IMG/VR virus record: IMGVR_UViG_3300048927_000308
Location: 26,091-90,090 of that record
DNA: 64,000 bases
Origin: a virus
Reading direction: 5' to 3' (one strand)
The position numbers were made by a program, and so were the translations under genes. Below the pieces are notes generated by a model. The model saw only the letters and a list, made by a program, of their open reading frames with translations, searched no databases and was not told the DNA's origin. Each line of letters begins with the position of its first letter. Within the stretch, counting starts at the first letter, position 1. Below are positions 1-8,130 of this stretch, one piece after another.

Positions 1-2
1 CA

Positions 3-236
3 AATTACAGTGGCCAGAGTTTCCGGTTTGACGATCAGGCACGACTGGCGCAGTCATTGAAGGCCGCCCACCAGCGTGGTGCCAGCGTAGTGATTACAAA
101 CAGCGGCGCGCCGTCTATCACTGAGCTTTATACCAGCATTGGGTTCAAGGTGATGCCGCTGCGCGCGCGTCGCTCGATCTCATGTGCTGGCGATACGCGA
201 GAAACCGTCACCGACATCATAGGAGTATTAGCCTGA
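3..236 (+). CDS. dmt: Dam-type DNA adenine methylase, C-terminal part
   Basis: The frame is open from the window edge to TGA at 234-236, giving the last 77 residues of a Dam-family N6-adenine methyltransferase. The typical C-terminal features are present: a helix followed by the G-A-S-V-V-I-T-N-S strand, then I-T-E-L-Y and the R-A-R-R-S-I-S-C segment. P1 carries a Dam activity in dmt near ban, which fits this position. Methylation of GATC matters to this phage because the pac region and the cre promoter are crowded with TGATC sites. The N-terminus, with the DPPY motif, lies outside the window. The symbol follows P1. Confidence 0.8.
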   Translation, partial: NYSGQSFRFDDQARLAQSLKAAHQRGASVVITNSGAPSITELYTSIGFKVMPLRARRSISCAGDTRETVTDIIGVLA

Positions 237-934
237 TGGCCAGAATAACCCCTCCGCACCTGGAGATGGCGCTGTCACGCGTCAAAGGCTACGTGATGCG
301 TCACCCGAACGGCGTAGACGTTAAAGATTTGCTGAAGGTCGAAGCTTTTTCCCGGCTTAAGACTAAAGACCGCAAGCAGCTGCTGGACATCATTGAGCGT
401 TATGACCAGCTGGAAGTAACGCAAACCGGCAGGGGCGCAAAGACCGTCACCTGGCTGCGCCATAAATTGCATACCCTTACTACACCAGCTGAGCCCGTAC
501 TGGTTGTTACTGAAGAGGCAGCTGAGCCGACATTCATATGCTGCGACTGTCTCAGAGAGAAGCCAGCACGCGATTTTACCGGTGATGTTCACCGCTGCTC
601 TACCTGTGAAGCTCGCGCCATCGCGCCTGCGGTTAAGAAAACAGAAAAGTTATCGTTAAACATTGAACAAAAGGAAAATGAAGCAATGCCTCCGAAAACC
701 GCTCTATCCCCATCCGAAATGCGTAAACAGGCAGAAGCGCTACTGCGCCAGGCCGAAGAGGCAGAGCGCACTGTTGCGGCTAAAGATGTTTTCCAGAAAC
801 AACTGGAACCTTTGCGTCGGGAAGCTCTGCTGGCTCACACAAAAGTGACAAAGGGTTTAGAGATGATGGTAGACGGCATGGCCGAGCTGGATAAGGCGAT
901 GGCCAAGTTGCGCGACTTTAAAGTAGAAGCATAA
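236..934 (+). CDS. phage protein, zinc-ribbon and coiled-coil, function unknown
   Basis: The ATG overlaps the methylase stop (TGATG), so it is translationally coupled; an upstream in-frame ATG at 182 lies inside the methylase and is rejected. The product has 232 residues. Residues about 1-70 look like a winged-helix unit, residues about 100-125 hold a C-x2-C and C-x2-C pair (CCDC...CSTC), and the last 80 residues are a charged coiled coil. Position between the methylase and ban corresponds to the plp/upl/tci region of P1, but I cannot match it to one gene. Confidence 0.75.
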   Translation: MARITPPHLEMALSRVKGYVMRHPNGVDVKDLLKVEAFSRLKTKDRKQLLDIIERYDQLEVTQTGRGAKTVTWLRHKLHTLTTPAEPVLVVTEEAAEPTFICCDCLREKPARDFTGDVHRCSTCEARAIAPAVKKTEKLSLNIEQKENEAMPPKTALSPSEMRKQAEALLRQAEEAERTVAAKDVFQKQLEPLRREALLAHTKVTKGLEMMVDGMAELDKAMAKLRDFKVEA

Positions 935-950
935 AAATGCTTTACCTCGC

Positions 951-967
951 ATTAGGCTAATAAATTT
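951..967 (+). promoter_or_regulatory. C1 operator, distal copy upstream of ban
   Basis: Matches the asymmetric P1 C1 operator consensus at 14 of 17 positions. With the copy at 979-995 it forms a double operator in the 139-bp gap before ban. In P1 the ban promoter is C1-repressed through a double operator, so this placement is as expected. Confidence 0.65.
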
Positions 968-978
968 TTGTTTATTTA

Positions 979-995
979 ATTGTTCTAATAAATTA
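979..995 (+). promoter_or_regulatory. C1 operator, proximal copy upstream of ban
   Basis: ATTGTTCTAATAAATTA matches the C1 consensus at 15 of 17 positions. It is the second half of the ban double operator and lies in very AT-rich DNA suited to a promoter. Confidence 0.75.
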
Positions 996-1035
996 TCTTT
1001 ATTGGCGCACGAGACATTTGATTTTGCAGTAATAG

Positions 1036-1059
1036 AAGGGCGGCAACGCCCTTTTCTTT
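1036..1059 (+). terminator. intrinsic terminator/attenuator hairpin in ban leader
   Basis: A 7-bp stem AAGGGCG/CGCCCTT with a GCAA tetraloop is followed by TTTTCTTT, just 15 bp before the ban start codon. It would attenuate ban transcription or stop read-through from upstream. Confidence 0.55.
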
Positions 1060-1073
1060 AGGGAGTTCTTACC

Positions 1074-2432
1074 GTGAAAGACATTAAAGCACCTCCGCAC
1101 TCGATCGAGGCAGAACAGGCTGTATTGGGCGGTCTAATGCTCGATAACCAGCGCTGGGAAGAGGTAGCTGATGTTGTCACTCCGCATGATTTTTATACCC
1201 GGCAACATCGGATTATCTGGTCGGCGCTAGCGTCTCTGAGTGAAGCCGGGAAACCAATGGACCTCATTACCTTGACCGAGAAGCTGGAGGAGGAGGGGAC
1301 ACTGGATATTTGTGGGGGCTTTGCATATCTCGCTGAGCTTTCGAAGAACACTCCCAGCGCCGCCAATATCAGGGCTTATGCCGAGATTGTCCGCGAGCGC
1401 GCTGTAGTGCGCGAGGTAATAAGTGTATCCAATGAAATCGCGGAAGCTGGGTATTCACCGCAGGGCCGCAGCAGCGAAGAACTGCTGGATATGGCAGAAC
1501 GGCTGGTATTTGGAATCGCTGAGAAGCGCCAGAAAGCGGATACCGGGCCAAAAGACATAGCCAGCATACTCGACACGACAGTAGCGCGCATTGAGGAGCT
1601 ATTTCAACGCCCACATGACGGCGTTACCGGCCTCGACACGGGCTTTACCGATCTTAACAAAAAGACGGCAGGCCTCCAGCCATCTGATTTAATTATTGTT
1701 GCCGCACGCCCATCTATGGGCAAAACCACCTTCGCTATGAACTTGGTTGAAAACGCCGCAATTAACAGCGATAAGCCCGCGCTGGTGTTTAGTCTGGAGA
1801 TGCCTAGCGACCAGCTGATGATGCGCTCCTTGGCATCGCTGTCACGCGTAGATCAGACCCGAATTCGCACCGGCCAGGTTGACGATGAGGACTGGGCGCG
1901 TATCTCCGGCACCATGGGGATCTTACTGGAAAAAAGAAACATCTATATTGACGATTCCAGCGGCCTGACCCCAACAGAATTGCGCTCCCGCGCGCGGCGC
2001 GTTTATCGCGAAAACGGCGGCCTGAGCATGATCATGATTGATTACCTTCAGCTGATGCGTGTTCCAGAGCTGAAGGAGAATCGCACGCTGGAAATTGCTG
2101 AAATTTCACGTTCCCTGAAGGCTCTCGCCAAAGAACTACAAGTGCCTGTGGTGGCGCTTTCCCAGCTTAACCGCTCGCTGGAGCAACGCTCCGATAAGCG
2201 ACCTGTCAACTCCGATCTCCGAGAATCTGGTGCAATTGAGCAGGACGCTGACCTGATTATGTTCCTCTATCGCGATGAGGTTTATCACGAGAACACGGAC
2301 ATGAAGGGAATAGCGGAGGTGATTATCGGAAAACAGCGAAACGGTCCGATTGGTACCGTTCGCCTCACTTTTAATGGCCAGTATTCCCGCTTTGATAACT
2401 ACGCTGGCCCCGACTGGAAAGAGGAAGACTGA
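1074..2432 (+). CDS. ban: Ban, DnaB-type replicative helicase
   Basis: A 452-residue DnaB-family hexameric 5'-3' DNA helicase that in P1 can replace host DnaB at replication forks. Visible are the DnaB N-terminal domain (residues about 5-110), the Walker A motif A-R-P-S-M-G-K-T-T near residue 210, Walker B in I-M-I-D-Y-L-Q, and the SQLNRSLE and DLRESGAIEQDAD motifs. The length equals P1 Ban. The start is GTG at 1074, preceded by AGGGAG. Two C1 operators and a hairpin precede it, and dbn overlaps its stop (TGATG). Confidence 0.95.
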   Translation: MKDIKAPPHSIEAEQAVLGGLMLDNQRWEEVADVVTPHDFYTRQHRIIWSALASLSEAGKPMDLITLTEKLEEEGTLDICGGFAYLAELSKNTPSAANIRAYAEIVRERAVVREVISVSNEIAEAGYSPQGRSSEELLDMAERLVFGIAEKRQKADTGPKDIASILDTTVARIEELFQRPHDGVTGLDTGFTDLNKKTAGLQPSDLIIVAARPSMGKTTFAMNLVENAAINSDKPALVFSLEMPSDQLMMRSLASLSRVDQTRIRTGQVDDEDWARISGTMGILLEKRNIYIDDSSGLTPTELRSRARRVYRENGGLSMIMIDYLQLMRVPELKENRTLEIAEISRSLKALAKELQVPVVALSQLNRSLEQRSDKRPVNSDLRESGAIEQDADLIMFLYRDEVYHENTDMKGIAEVIIGKQRNGPIGTVRLTFNGQYSRFDNYAGPDWKEED

Positions 2433-2722
2433 TGAAACGAAAACTGATTGCCCGCAATAAGATCAACGTTACTGGCGTGCTGCGATATGCCCGGCGCAAC
2501 TTTCTTTTCCCGAATGATGCCTCACGTATGGGCCGCTACCGCGCCGAGGTGCGCATGAAATTGCGTCACGAGCGCCGATTTGGTGCCGAACCTGATTTTA
2601 GCCAAGCAGAGCAGTGGGGCTTGTCGAGCAGCTTTATTATCCCGTGCGTCAGCTCCCGGGGGCTGATCTGCAAACACATCCTCGTTACCAATGAGAAACT
2701 GGAGGAAATGCGCAATGCGTAA
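2432..2722 (+). CDS. dbn: Dbn-like protein downstream of ban
   Basis: The ATG overlaps the ban stop, so it is coupled to the helicase gene. The product has 96 residues, basic in the first half. It carries no catalytic motif I can name. P1 has a gene dbn at exactly this place, which is the basis of the symbol; the function is unknown. Confidence 0.7.
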   Translation: MKRKLIARNKINVTGVLRYARRNFLFPNDASRMGRYRAEVRMKLRHERRFGAEPDFSQAEQWGLSSSFIIPCVSSRGLICKHILVTNEKLEEMRNA

Positions 2723-3011
2723 ATTTATGACCGTCACCATGCCGGATAACAGCGTATGGAAGATACCGACTGACGTAATCGCCCGTCACCGCGCCGCGTA
2801 TTACGCGAAAGAACACAACATCACCCTGGAAGAGAGCCTGACGCAATGTACTCAGCCGCTTTTTGACCAGTATCCGGACGAGATCGAGGATTGGGCCGAG
2901 AACAACATGAACTGGTCCGACGTTCAGCCGCACGCCACGATGGTTCGCCCCGGGGAAGTTGACTATGACGATGGCTGGGCAAACGGTGAAAAAGCATTTG
3001 TTGAGGCCTGA
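2715..3011 (+). CDS. small acidic phage protein, unknown
   Basis: The likely start at 2715 overlaps the end of dbn by 8 nt; the longer frame from 2691 would overlap by 32 nt and is less likely. It encodes 98 residues, strongly acidic in the C-terminal half (DEIEDWAENN, DYDDGW). Membership of the ban operon is clear from the overlap. The family is not recognised. Confidence 0.7.
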   Translation: MRKFMTVTMPDNSVWKIPTDVIARHRAAYYAKEHNITLEESLTQCTQPLFDQYPDEIEDWAENNMNWSDVQPHATMVRPGEVDYDDGWANGEKAFVEA

Positions 3012-3016
3012 AAGTG

Positions 3017-3292
3017 ATGATCTACGTTAGGACCGCTCCGGCGCGCCGTAAACCGCAGAACGGCGATCAGAAGATGATTAAAGGCGTGCTACATGAGCGC
3101 ATTAGCACGCGCATCCTTATGCGGGGCTGGGATGAACAGAAAGGCGAGGGGTGCTATTACCTCGCCTGGGACAAAACCGGGGGCAGGCAGTGCTATGAAT
3201 GGGTGCCAGTAACAGATCTGGTTGGCCTCTCTCCTTTTAAGCGTCGCTATTATGCCGAAATAGATGGAAAGCATGACAACGTAACTCACTAA
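3017..3292 (+). CDS. small phage protein, unknown
   Basis: 91 residues starting at ATG 3017 (GTG at 3014 is an alternative), 5 bp after the preceding gene. Basic N-terminus, several Trp and Tyr residues in the middle (YYLAWDK, CYEWVP). Last gene of the ban operon: a hairpin terminator follows at 3343. Confidence 0.65.
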   Translation: MIYVRTAPARRKPQNGDQKMIKGVLHERISTRILMRGWDEQKGEGCYYLAWDKTGGRQCYEWVPVTDLVGLSPFKRRYYAEIDGKHDNVTH

Positions 3293-3340
3293 TGCTTTAC
3301 GAGCTTACCTAAACACAAATAGCATCCCACTTTGGGATGA

Positions 3341-4051
3341 TTAAGCCCCTCCCTTATGGGGCTTTTTATTATCGGCTTCATCTTCTTGGTTAGGGCTAAC
3401 AGTACCTGCTTCAATTTGATCTTGAGTAATTTTTTTACCGGGCACAGCTATATCAACCATTTTATAAAGACCGCCTCTTAAGCCTGTAATGGCATCTCCA
3501 TTAATGAAGCCCCATAAAGTAAATAGTAGCCCTATAGAGAAAGCCGTAGCGAACAGTTTCGGCACTCCAGAAAACATGAATTTAAGTATTGCGAGGCTAT
3601 AAAAGGTGAAGTTCTCCACTATACCCACAGGCTTTTTAACCTGCTTGCTATACTTGTCAGCCCCAGCCATAAGGGCTTTCAGCGCTGTTCGCTCAGCATC
3701 CGCTACCTTTTTTTCAAGTTTCGCAATATCTTTCTTTTTCTCGTCTTCAAATGTTGCCAACGCAGCATCGAAACGAAGTTGTAGACTGCTGTTAGCCGCA
3801 GTTACATAACCATCAACTATGGCTTTTGCTTTGTCTCTAAATACATCAAGTTGCTTTTGAGAACTGAGGCAGTGGTCGTGATATTTCACTAATTCTGCAT
3901 TAATCTGCTCATCGGTTTTTTTCTCTTTACGCAGATTGCGAGCTTTTTCGTCCTTAAAACCTTTATAAATGGCATAGGAAATAAGCTGCTCGATATTGTT
4001 TGGGTTTTTAACGAGTTCAGTAAAAACCCATTTGTTTTTTTGCTGGCCCAT
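3341..4051 (-). CDS. accessory membrane-anchored coiled-coil protein, unknown
   Basis: 236 residues. Residues about 1-60 are helical and charged, residues about 65-135 form a long Lys/Glu/Ala coiled coil, and residues about 150-190 are hydrophobic (FTFYSLAILKFMF and FATAFSIGLLFTLWGF), suggesting one or two membrane segments; the tail is charged. Together with the gene at 4104-4439 it forms a leftward cassette between the ban operon and baseplate genes, where P1 has none that I recall. An exclusion or defence role is possible but only inferred from position. Confidence 0.7.
   Translation of the reverse strand: MGQQKNKWVFTELVKNPNNIEQLISYAIYKGFKDEKARNLRKEKKTDEQINAELVKYHDHCLSSQKQLDVFRDKAKAIVDGYVTAANSSLQLRFDAALATFEDEKKKDIAKLEKKVADAERTALKALMAGADKYSKQVKKPVGIVENFTFYSLAILKFMFSGVPKLFATAFSIGLLFTLWGFINGDAITGLRGGLYKMVDIAVPGKKITQDQIEAGTVSPNQEDEADNKKPHKGGA
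3343..3369 (+). terminator. intrinsic terminator of the ban operon
   Basis: Stem AAGCCCC/GGGGCTT with an 8-nt loop followed by TTTTTATT on the + strand. It overlaps the last codons of the convergent gene at 3341-4051. A second small hairpin, CATCCC...GGGATG, lies just before it. Confidence 0.8.
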
Positions 4052-4059
4052 ATCTCACC

Positions 4060-4084
4060 AAAAAAAAAGCCCCTAAGAGGGGGC
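4060..4084 (-). terminator. intrinsic terminator inside the accessory cassette
   Basis: On the - strand a GCCCC/GGGGC stem is followed by nine T residues, placed 9 bp before the start of the gene at 4051. It should strongly reduce expression of the downstream gene unless read through. Confidence 0.75.
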
Positions 4085-4103
4085 ATTTAAAATTTAAAGT
4101 AAA

Positions 4104-4439
4104 TTAAGACTTGATTGTTTTACGAACCGCGTTAAAGGATTCTTGAAAGAATCCACGGCTTTGGCTCTGTGTCAAAGCGCTATCTTTAAGGATTTTGCGA
4201 GCCTTATCTGTTAGGGTAACGGTGCCGCCTGATACACAAGCGCGTGCTTCAGGCGTTCTATGTGATGCGCGCGTTTGACCCTCGCGACTTTTCGCGAAAC
4301 CGGCTGCTTTGGCACTGCCAATAACAGCACCTACGTTGTTTGTAACGATTTTTTGTGCAGCGACACTTGCCACAGCGTCAGCTGAAATTTTTCGAATTTC
4401 TTCCGGGCTGAGGGCTGGCATACGACGTGGATTGGTCAT
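4104..4439 (-). CDS. small accessory protein, unknown
   Basis: 111 residues from ATG at 4439, chosen because AGAGAGGAG sits just upstream; the longer frame from 4529 runs through the AT-rich promoter region. The protein is basic and Ala/Ser/Thr-rich (ADAVASVAAQK, GAVIGSAKAAGFAKS). No family recognised. It is the first gene of a two-gene leftward cassette with an AT-rich upstream region that probably carries its own promoter. Confidence 0.65.
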   Translation of the reverse strand: MTNPRRMPALSPEEIRKISADAVASVAAQKIVTNNVGAVIGSAKAAGFAKSREGQTRASHRTPEARACVSGGTVTLTDKARKILKDSALTQSQSRGFFQESFNAVRKTIKS

Positions 4440-4544
4440 TTTTCGCTCCTCTCTACTTTTTCTTAGTCTAACATTTGCAAAAATATTTGCATATTTTTTA
4501 GCGCACATCACTAAGATTGTGAGAGTCAATTTAGGTTCCCTGTT

Positions 4545-5153
4545 TTAGCCCTTCGCCACTGTAACCTGTGCGGCCTTTATCGCAAGTGTACCGCCAGACT
4601 CAATTCCCATATTGCCGCCAGCCTTGATATTCATATCACCGACAGCCGAAATAAACGCGTCACCCTGTGACATAGCGAATAGCTCCCCCGCCTCGTTAAA
4701 CCCGATCGTTGTGCCGCTGCCCATATGTGTGACCGACCAGCTGCCGCCCGCATTGCGGATCTCCATGAGGCCATTGCGCGAATAAACATAGTCTTTGGTA
4801 GCGCTGGTGGACGGCATAGCTGGTGCTCCATCTACATCAGGCGGTGTGTATCCGGTGCCCTGTCCGGAGGCCTCCGGAGGGACATTAGGCGCACCGCCGG
4901 AAGCATCCTGCGCGTAGCCAATAATGAGTGGCCAGCGTGAGTCGCCGTTATACGGAAACTCTACCCACACCTTATCGCCCGCCAAGAATGGGGAAAAGGT
5001 GTTCGCGTTCTGAAGGATGGTTTCTGCCCAAGGCAGAGCATTATCTGGTAGGCCAGCCATGAGCCCATCAACGCGGATCTGCGTGCGCATTAGCCCTTTC
5101 GGATCGTCAACACTGACAACAACCGCGCGATACTTCCCTGTAAAATTACCCAT
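4545..5153 (-). CDS. 5: baseplate spike protein, gp5
   Basis: 202 residues. The N-terminal half is a gpV/gp45-type OB-fold spike domain ([15 protein letters not shown], then [21 protein letters not shown] at about 70-95). The C-terminal half is Gly-rich with repeated short strands ([20 protein letters not shown]), as in the beta-helical needle of contractile tails. It is last in the 26-25-7-24-6-5 baseplate operon and overlaps gene 6 by 8 nt. Number assigned by order relative to P1. Confidence 0.85.
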   Translation of the reverse strand: MGNFTGKYRAVVVSVDDPKGLMRTQIRVDGLMAGLPDNALPWAETILQNANTFSPFLAGDKVWVEFPYNGDSRWPLIIGYAQDASGGAPNVPPEASGQGTGYTPPDVDGAPAMPSTSATKDYVYSRNGLMEIRNAGGSWSVTHMGSGTTIGFNEAGELFAMSQGDAFISAVGDMNIKAGGNMGIESGGTLAIKAAQVTVAKG

Positions 5154-6162
5154 TAACCACTCCTAACTGTGCCCGCGTGACGTAGCGGAATCGCTCTTCA
5201 TAATGCGTTGCCGACGTGACAATCATTTTTGCCGGGACTGATTCGTCCGCCCCGCCATCGCCACCGACGTTATTCACAAGCACCTTAATCACATTGCCGG
5301 GCGTCAAGGCGCTGTTGCCTTCCACCAGCATATCGAACCGGGGCAGTATGAATTTGTTGTAATTTGCCAGCGCCATCGGATCAGGATTGCTGGTAAATTT
5401 AACCGGTGCGTCTTTGCTTCCCGAGTACACCACCCCTTTTGTCATATCGTAACTGGCCATCCGGTAGTTGTGCCGGCGCTGATATTCGTACTCGGCATTC
5501 AGGATGTTAAATTGGCTGATCGTGAGGCCTTTGGTGTTCGGATTGCCTGATTCGTAAGTCAACGTGGCATCGGCGTTAGTAAGCTTATCCATGCTCCGGA
5601 AATTAATGGCTCCGCGCGATACCCAGCACATGGAGCCGGTATCGCGGCCCATCTCCTGAAGTACCTGTGTGGGCTTCTCACCAACGTTCAGATGATAGGT
5701 GGATGTTTTCCTGAATGAGTCAGCGTTCACCTTCAGGGAAGGGGCTAATGCGCCCACGATGACGCCTGGCTGCTTATCGACAAAGTATTGCGGGCTGGTG
5801 GCCGGGATTTTCAGCAGACGAACGGCGTCACTGAAGGCGTAAATCATCACAGTGTCAGCTTGGCGCGGCGCTTTCAGTACGAAAAACTCTTCTGAGAAGA
5901 GTAGGCCACCGATACCCTCCGGATCGCCCATGGAAACCGTCAGCACTGTGCCAAACTTCACGCCGAGTTTGTTAACAACATACGCCGTGCTGTCTCGCAC
6001 GGTCAGCATCAGTTGCGGCGCTGTCAGCTGTCCTTGCTCCACATAAACGCATCCTACAATCATTTCACGAGGTATCTCGTTTTCGCCGATTTTTACACTC
6101 TGCAAAAAAAGTTGCGTTCTTTTTGATCCAGATGCTGGAGAGGACGTAATTTTCGTAACCAT
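5146..6162 (-). CDS. 6: baseplate hub protein, gp6
   Basis: 338 residues, beta-rich, consistent with the hub protein that carries the spike in contractile-tail phages (gp27/gpD class). The directly adjacent spike gene supports this. Features include [17 protein letters not shown] near residue 42 and [15 protein letters not shown] in the middle, as in hub proteins of this kind. Number given by P1 gene order. The fold assignment is inference. Confidence 0.8.
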   Translation of the reverse strand: MVTKITSSPASGSKRTQLFLQSVKIGENEIPREMIVGCVYVEQGQLTAPQLMLTVRDSTAYVVNKLGVKFGTVLTVSMGDPEGIGGLLFSEEFFVLKAPRQADTVMIYAFSDAVRLLKIPATSPQYFVDKQPGVIVGALAPSLKVNADSFRKTSTYHLNVGEKPTQVLQEMGRDTGSMCWVSRGAINFRSMDKLTNADATLTYESGNPNTKGLTISQFNILNAEYEYQRRHNYRMASYDMTKGVVYSGSKDAPVKFTSNPDPMALANYNKFILPRFDMLVEGNSALTPGNVIKVLVNNVGGDGGADESVPAKMIVTSATHYEERFRYVTRAQLGVVNG

Positions 6163-6198
6163 TCATAACATCCTGTATTGATTTGGAAGCTCCAATCC

Positions 6199-6411
6199 TT
6201 AGAATTTTTCTACCCCAAAAGTATTAGGGGTGCTGGCGTGAGAACCAGCCTCAAGAGGCCCGGCTAACAGCTGGGCCATCAGCTGTCTGTTCAATGGCGA
6301 ACCGGACGAGGCCAGCTTTGTCTGGGCCGAACTTGATCGGATTCTCACCCTTGTCCGGTTCGCCACCAGTCGCTGCTCTTTTATGGGAGAAAAAATGCAA
6401 TTTCCTACCAT
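6199..6411 (-). CDS. possible small protein between gp6 and gp24
   Basis: An open frame of up to 70 codons (ATG 6411); a GTG within it after GGACAAG is an alternative giving about 50 residues. The second half (SPLNRQLMAQLLAGPLEAG) looks protein-like. It overlaps a large inverted repeat at 6296-6364, so it may be coincidental. Confidence 0.35.
   Translation of the reverse strand: MVGNCIFSPIKEQRLVANRTRVRIRSSSAQTKLASSGSPLNRQLMAQLLAGPLEAGSHASTPNTFGVEKF
6296..6364. repeat. long inverted repeat between genes 6 and 24
   Basis: GGCGAACCGGACGAGG (6296-6311) and CCTTGTCCGGTTCGCC (6349-6364) are inverted copies with one mismatch, separated by 37 bp. Transcribed leftward it would form a 16-bp stem in the baseplate mRNA, possibly limiting expression of genes 6 and 5 or protecting processed mRNA. 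Confidence 0.7.
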
Positions 6412-6628
6412 CAGTCCGGAGGAGTTTTACGCAGCCTGCCGGGAGCTACATTTACCCCACACAGCAATCGCAGTTTCCGCTTTATCACGCCATTTCTTGA
6501 TAACACACCCTGAAAGTTCAAACTTTTGCCCTCGTTTGTTCCTTCGCTCACTAAAACGTCAATCACTGGCTTATATCCGTATCGCTCGCGCTAGGCGGGA
6601 GCCTCCCCCTGCTGCACTCGGGCTTTGA
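6395..6628 (+). CDS. possible antisense-strand small ORF
   Basis: 77 codons from ATG 6395, preceded by a strong GGGAGAAAAA ribosome site. It fills an otherwise empty 180-bp gap and its 3' end overlaps the end of gene 24 on the other strand. Composition is protein-like (PEEFYAACRELHLPHTAIAV) but it lies opposite to the operon and no promoter is obvious. Confidence 0.3.
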   Translation: MQFPTISPEEFYAACRELHLPHTAIAVSALSRHFLITHPESSNFCPRLFLRSLKRQSLAYIRIARARREPPPAALGL

Positions 6629-7391
6629 CTGATATTCTGGCGTCTGTCTGGTTGACGTAGGAAAGCAACGGAAGGTCGGCAATAACATTAAGATCCAGGC
6701 CAACGGCAAATAACCGATTCTCTTCGGTCCCGGGAGTAAGATCCTCAAAAGCGATAGATTTTTGCCCGTTTATAACGCACTCCACGGACATGTCAGCACC
6801 TGCTAATTCGCTGGTGGCGGTAAATGAGGCCTGGCCTCGACTGGCATAAAAACGCAGCCAGAAGGCTAGGGCCGTAGCTACCATATTCAGCGATTCTTTT
6901 TCATCACTGGCTATCCATAGCGTGTAATCAAGTGATACCGGCATTGTCGCCACCAGCGCAGTAGTAGTGCCATTCTCATCAGATATTTGGCCATCGTCGA
7001 AGACATCGCGGCTCAGTTCGCCTTCATAAACTGAGAATGCTGGAGAGCGTGAAAGGTTGATTAGCGGCATAGCCAGCTTATTAACTTTTCCCGGAGGACA
7101 AGCACTATCTTTTCGTCCGGAACGGGAGGATTCAAAGGCCGCGAGCCAGGCGTCAACGCTACTGAATGTACCGAGTGTTATACGATCGCGAGGCGAGCGT
7201 TTCAGGAACTCACGGAATGACTTATTGGCGCGATCGGGAACCGATACAACCAGCGGCGCAAAGGCCTCATTCAACGCATCGGCAAACGCAGTGTCGATGC
7301 AGTCAAGCGTCAGAAATTCCTGTTTGCCTGTGGGTGTGAGCATCTTCTTTCGAAAGACGGCCAGCAGCCATTCCATTTCAACAAGAGTTGC
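6591..7391 (-). CDS. 24: baseplate/tail protein gp24
   Basis: 266 residues from ATG 7391, chosen because AAGGAAA lies 7-8 nt upstream; an in-frame ATG at 7409 is possible. It overlaps gene 7 by 14 nt. No motif I can name; the sequence is a soluble alpha/beta mix. Assigned as gp24 because six genes in this operon match the P1 order 5-6-24-7-25-26 one to one. Confidence 0.75.
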   Translation of the reverse strand, partial: ATLVEMEWLLAVFRKKMLTPTGKQEFLTLDCIDTAFADALNEAFAPLVVSVPDRANKSFREFLKRSPRDRITLGTFSSVDAWLAAFESSRSGRKDSACPPGKVNKLAMPLINLSRSPAFSVYEGELSRDVFDDGQISDENGTTTALVATMPVSLDYTLWIASDEKESLNMVATALAFWLRFYASRGQASFTATSELAGADMSVECVINGQKSIAFEDLTPGTEENRLFAVGLDLNVIADLPLLSYVNQTDARISVKARVQQGEAPA

Positions 7392-8127
7392 CATCAAAAT
7401 TTCCTTCAAAAGCTCGTGAGGGCACGCAGTAGAATAGGCTGCCTACCTTCGAGGTGCCGTAGTTAAAGATGCGGTGTATGTACCAGAAGCGGCGCACAGT
7501 GGAGCCATCAGAAAGCTCTTCCAACCATTCCAGCATTGAGCCAACCGGGACGTTAACGGCTGCTAGACGCAGTATCAGCGCAGTATCGCTAATACCGGTA
7601 TTGTCGCTGTCATCGTAGAGCGAGCGGAAAGATTCCATTTCGTCAGGACAATCCAGCGCAGTAATGAGCTCCGGCTCCCGGTAGTCATAGATCTGTTGGT
7701 TAGGCTCGATCACTTCGGATGCCGTATCTGTTGTGCCGGCGCGCTGGTGGGGGACCGCCCGGTAAAGCACCGCGTCGAATGAATCAGGGTCTAATTTGAT
7801 GGCTTTGAGCCAGTCCATCCGCACCAGGTTATTAAATACTGCATGACCTTCATAACGGTGGCGCACACCAGAATCACTAAGCAGGCCGTGATCCAGATTG
7901 GGAATGTCAGGGTCCGCCAAACGATCAACAAAATTCCCAACGTCATCACCATCGCTTTCGATTTCAGCATCGTTTTCTTCCTCTTCCGTAAAATCGTCTG
8001 CATCGAGATCCACCAGCTCCGGTGAATCTTCCTGCCCATCATCCGTATTGGTGGCCGGGAGGGTATCACCGGTCATTTGTGGCGACTTCTCGCCCCCCTC
8101 AAACATATCGTCGAAAAAACCAGCCAT
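7378..8127 (-). CDS. 7: baseplate/tail protein gp7
   Basis: 249 residues. The first about 75 residues are extremely acidic ([23 protein letters not shown]), probably disordered; the rest is folded. The number is given by operon order as in P1. Role: tail assembly, by context. Confidence 0.75.
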   Translation of the reverse strand: MAGFFDDMFEGGEKSPQMTGDTLPATNTDDGQEDSPELVDLDADDFTEEEENDAEIESDGDDVGNFVDRLADPDIPNLDHGLLSDSGVRHRYEGHAVFNNLVRMDWLKAIKLDPDSFDAVLYRAVPHQRAGTTDTASEVIEPNQQIYDYREPELITALDCPDEMESFRSLYDDSDNTGISDTALILRLAAVNVPVGSMLEWLEELSDGSTVRRFWYIHRIFNYGTSKVGSLFYCVPSRAFEGNFDGNSC

Positions 8128-8130
8128 TGG

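Noticed and set aside
2522-2740. Long - strand frames opposite ban, dbn and similar frames opposite darB, prt and pro
   Set aside because: They lie antisense to well-supported genes, lack ribosome sites, and have compositions of shadow frames.
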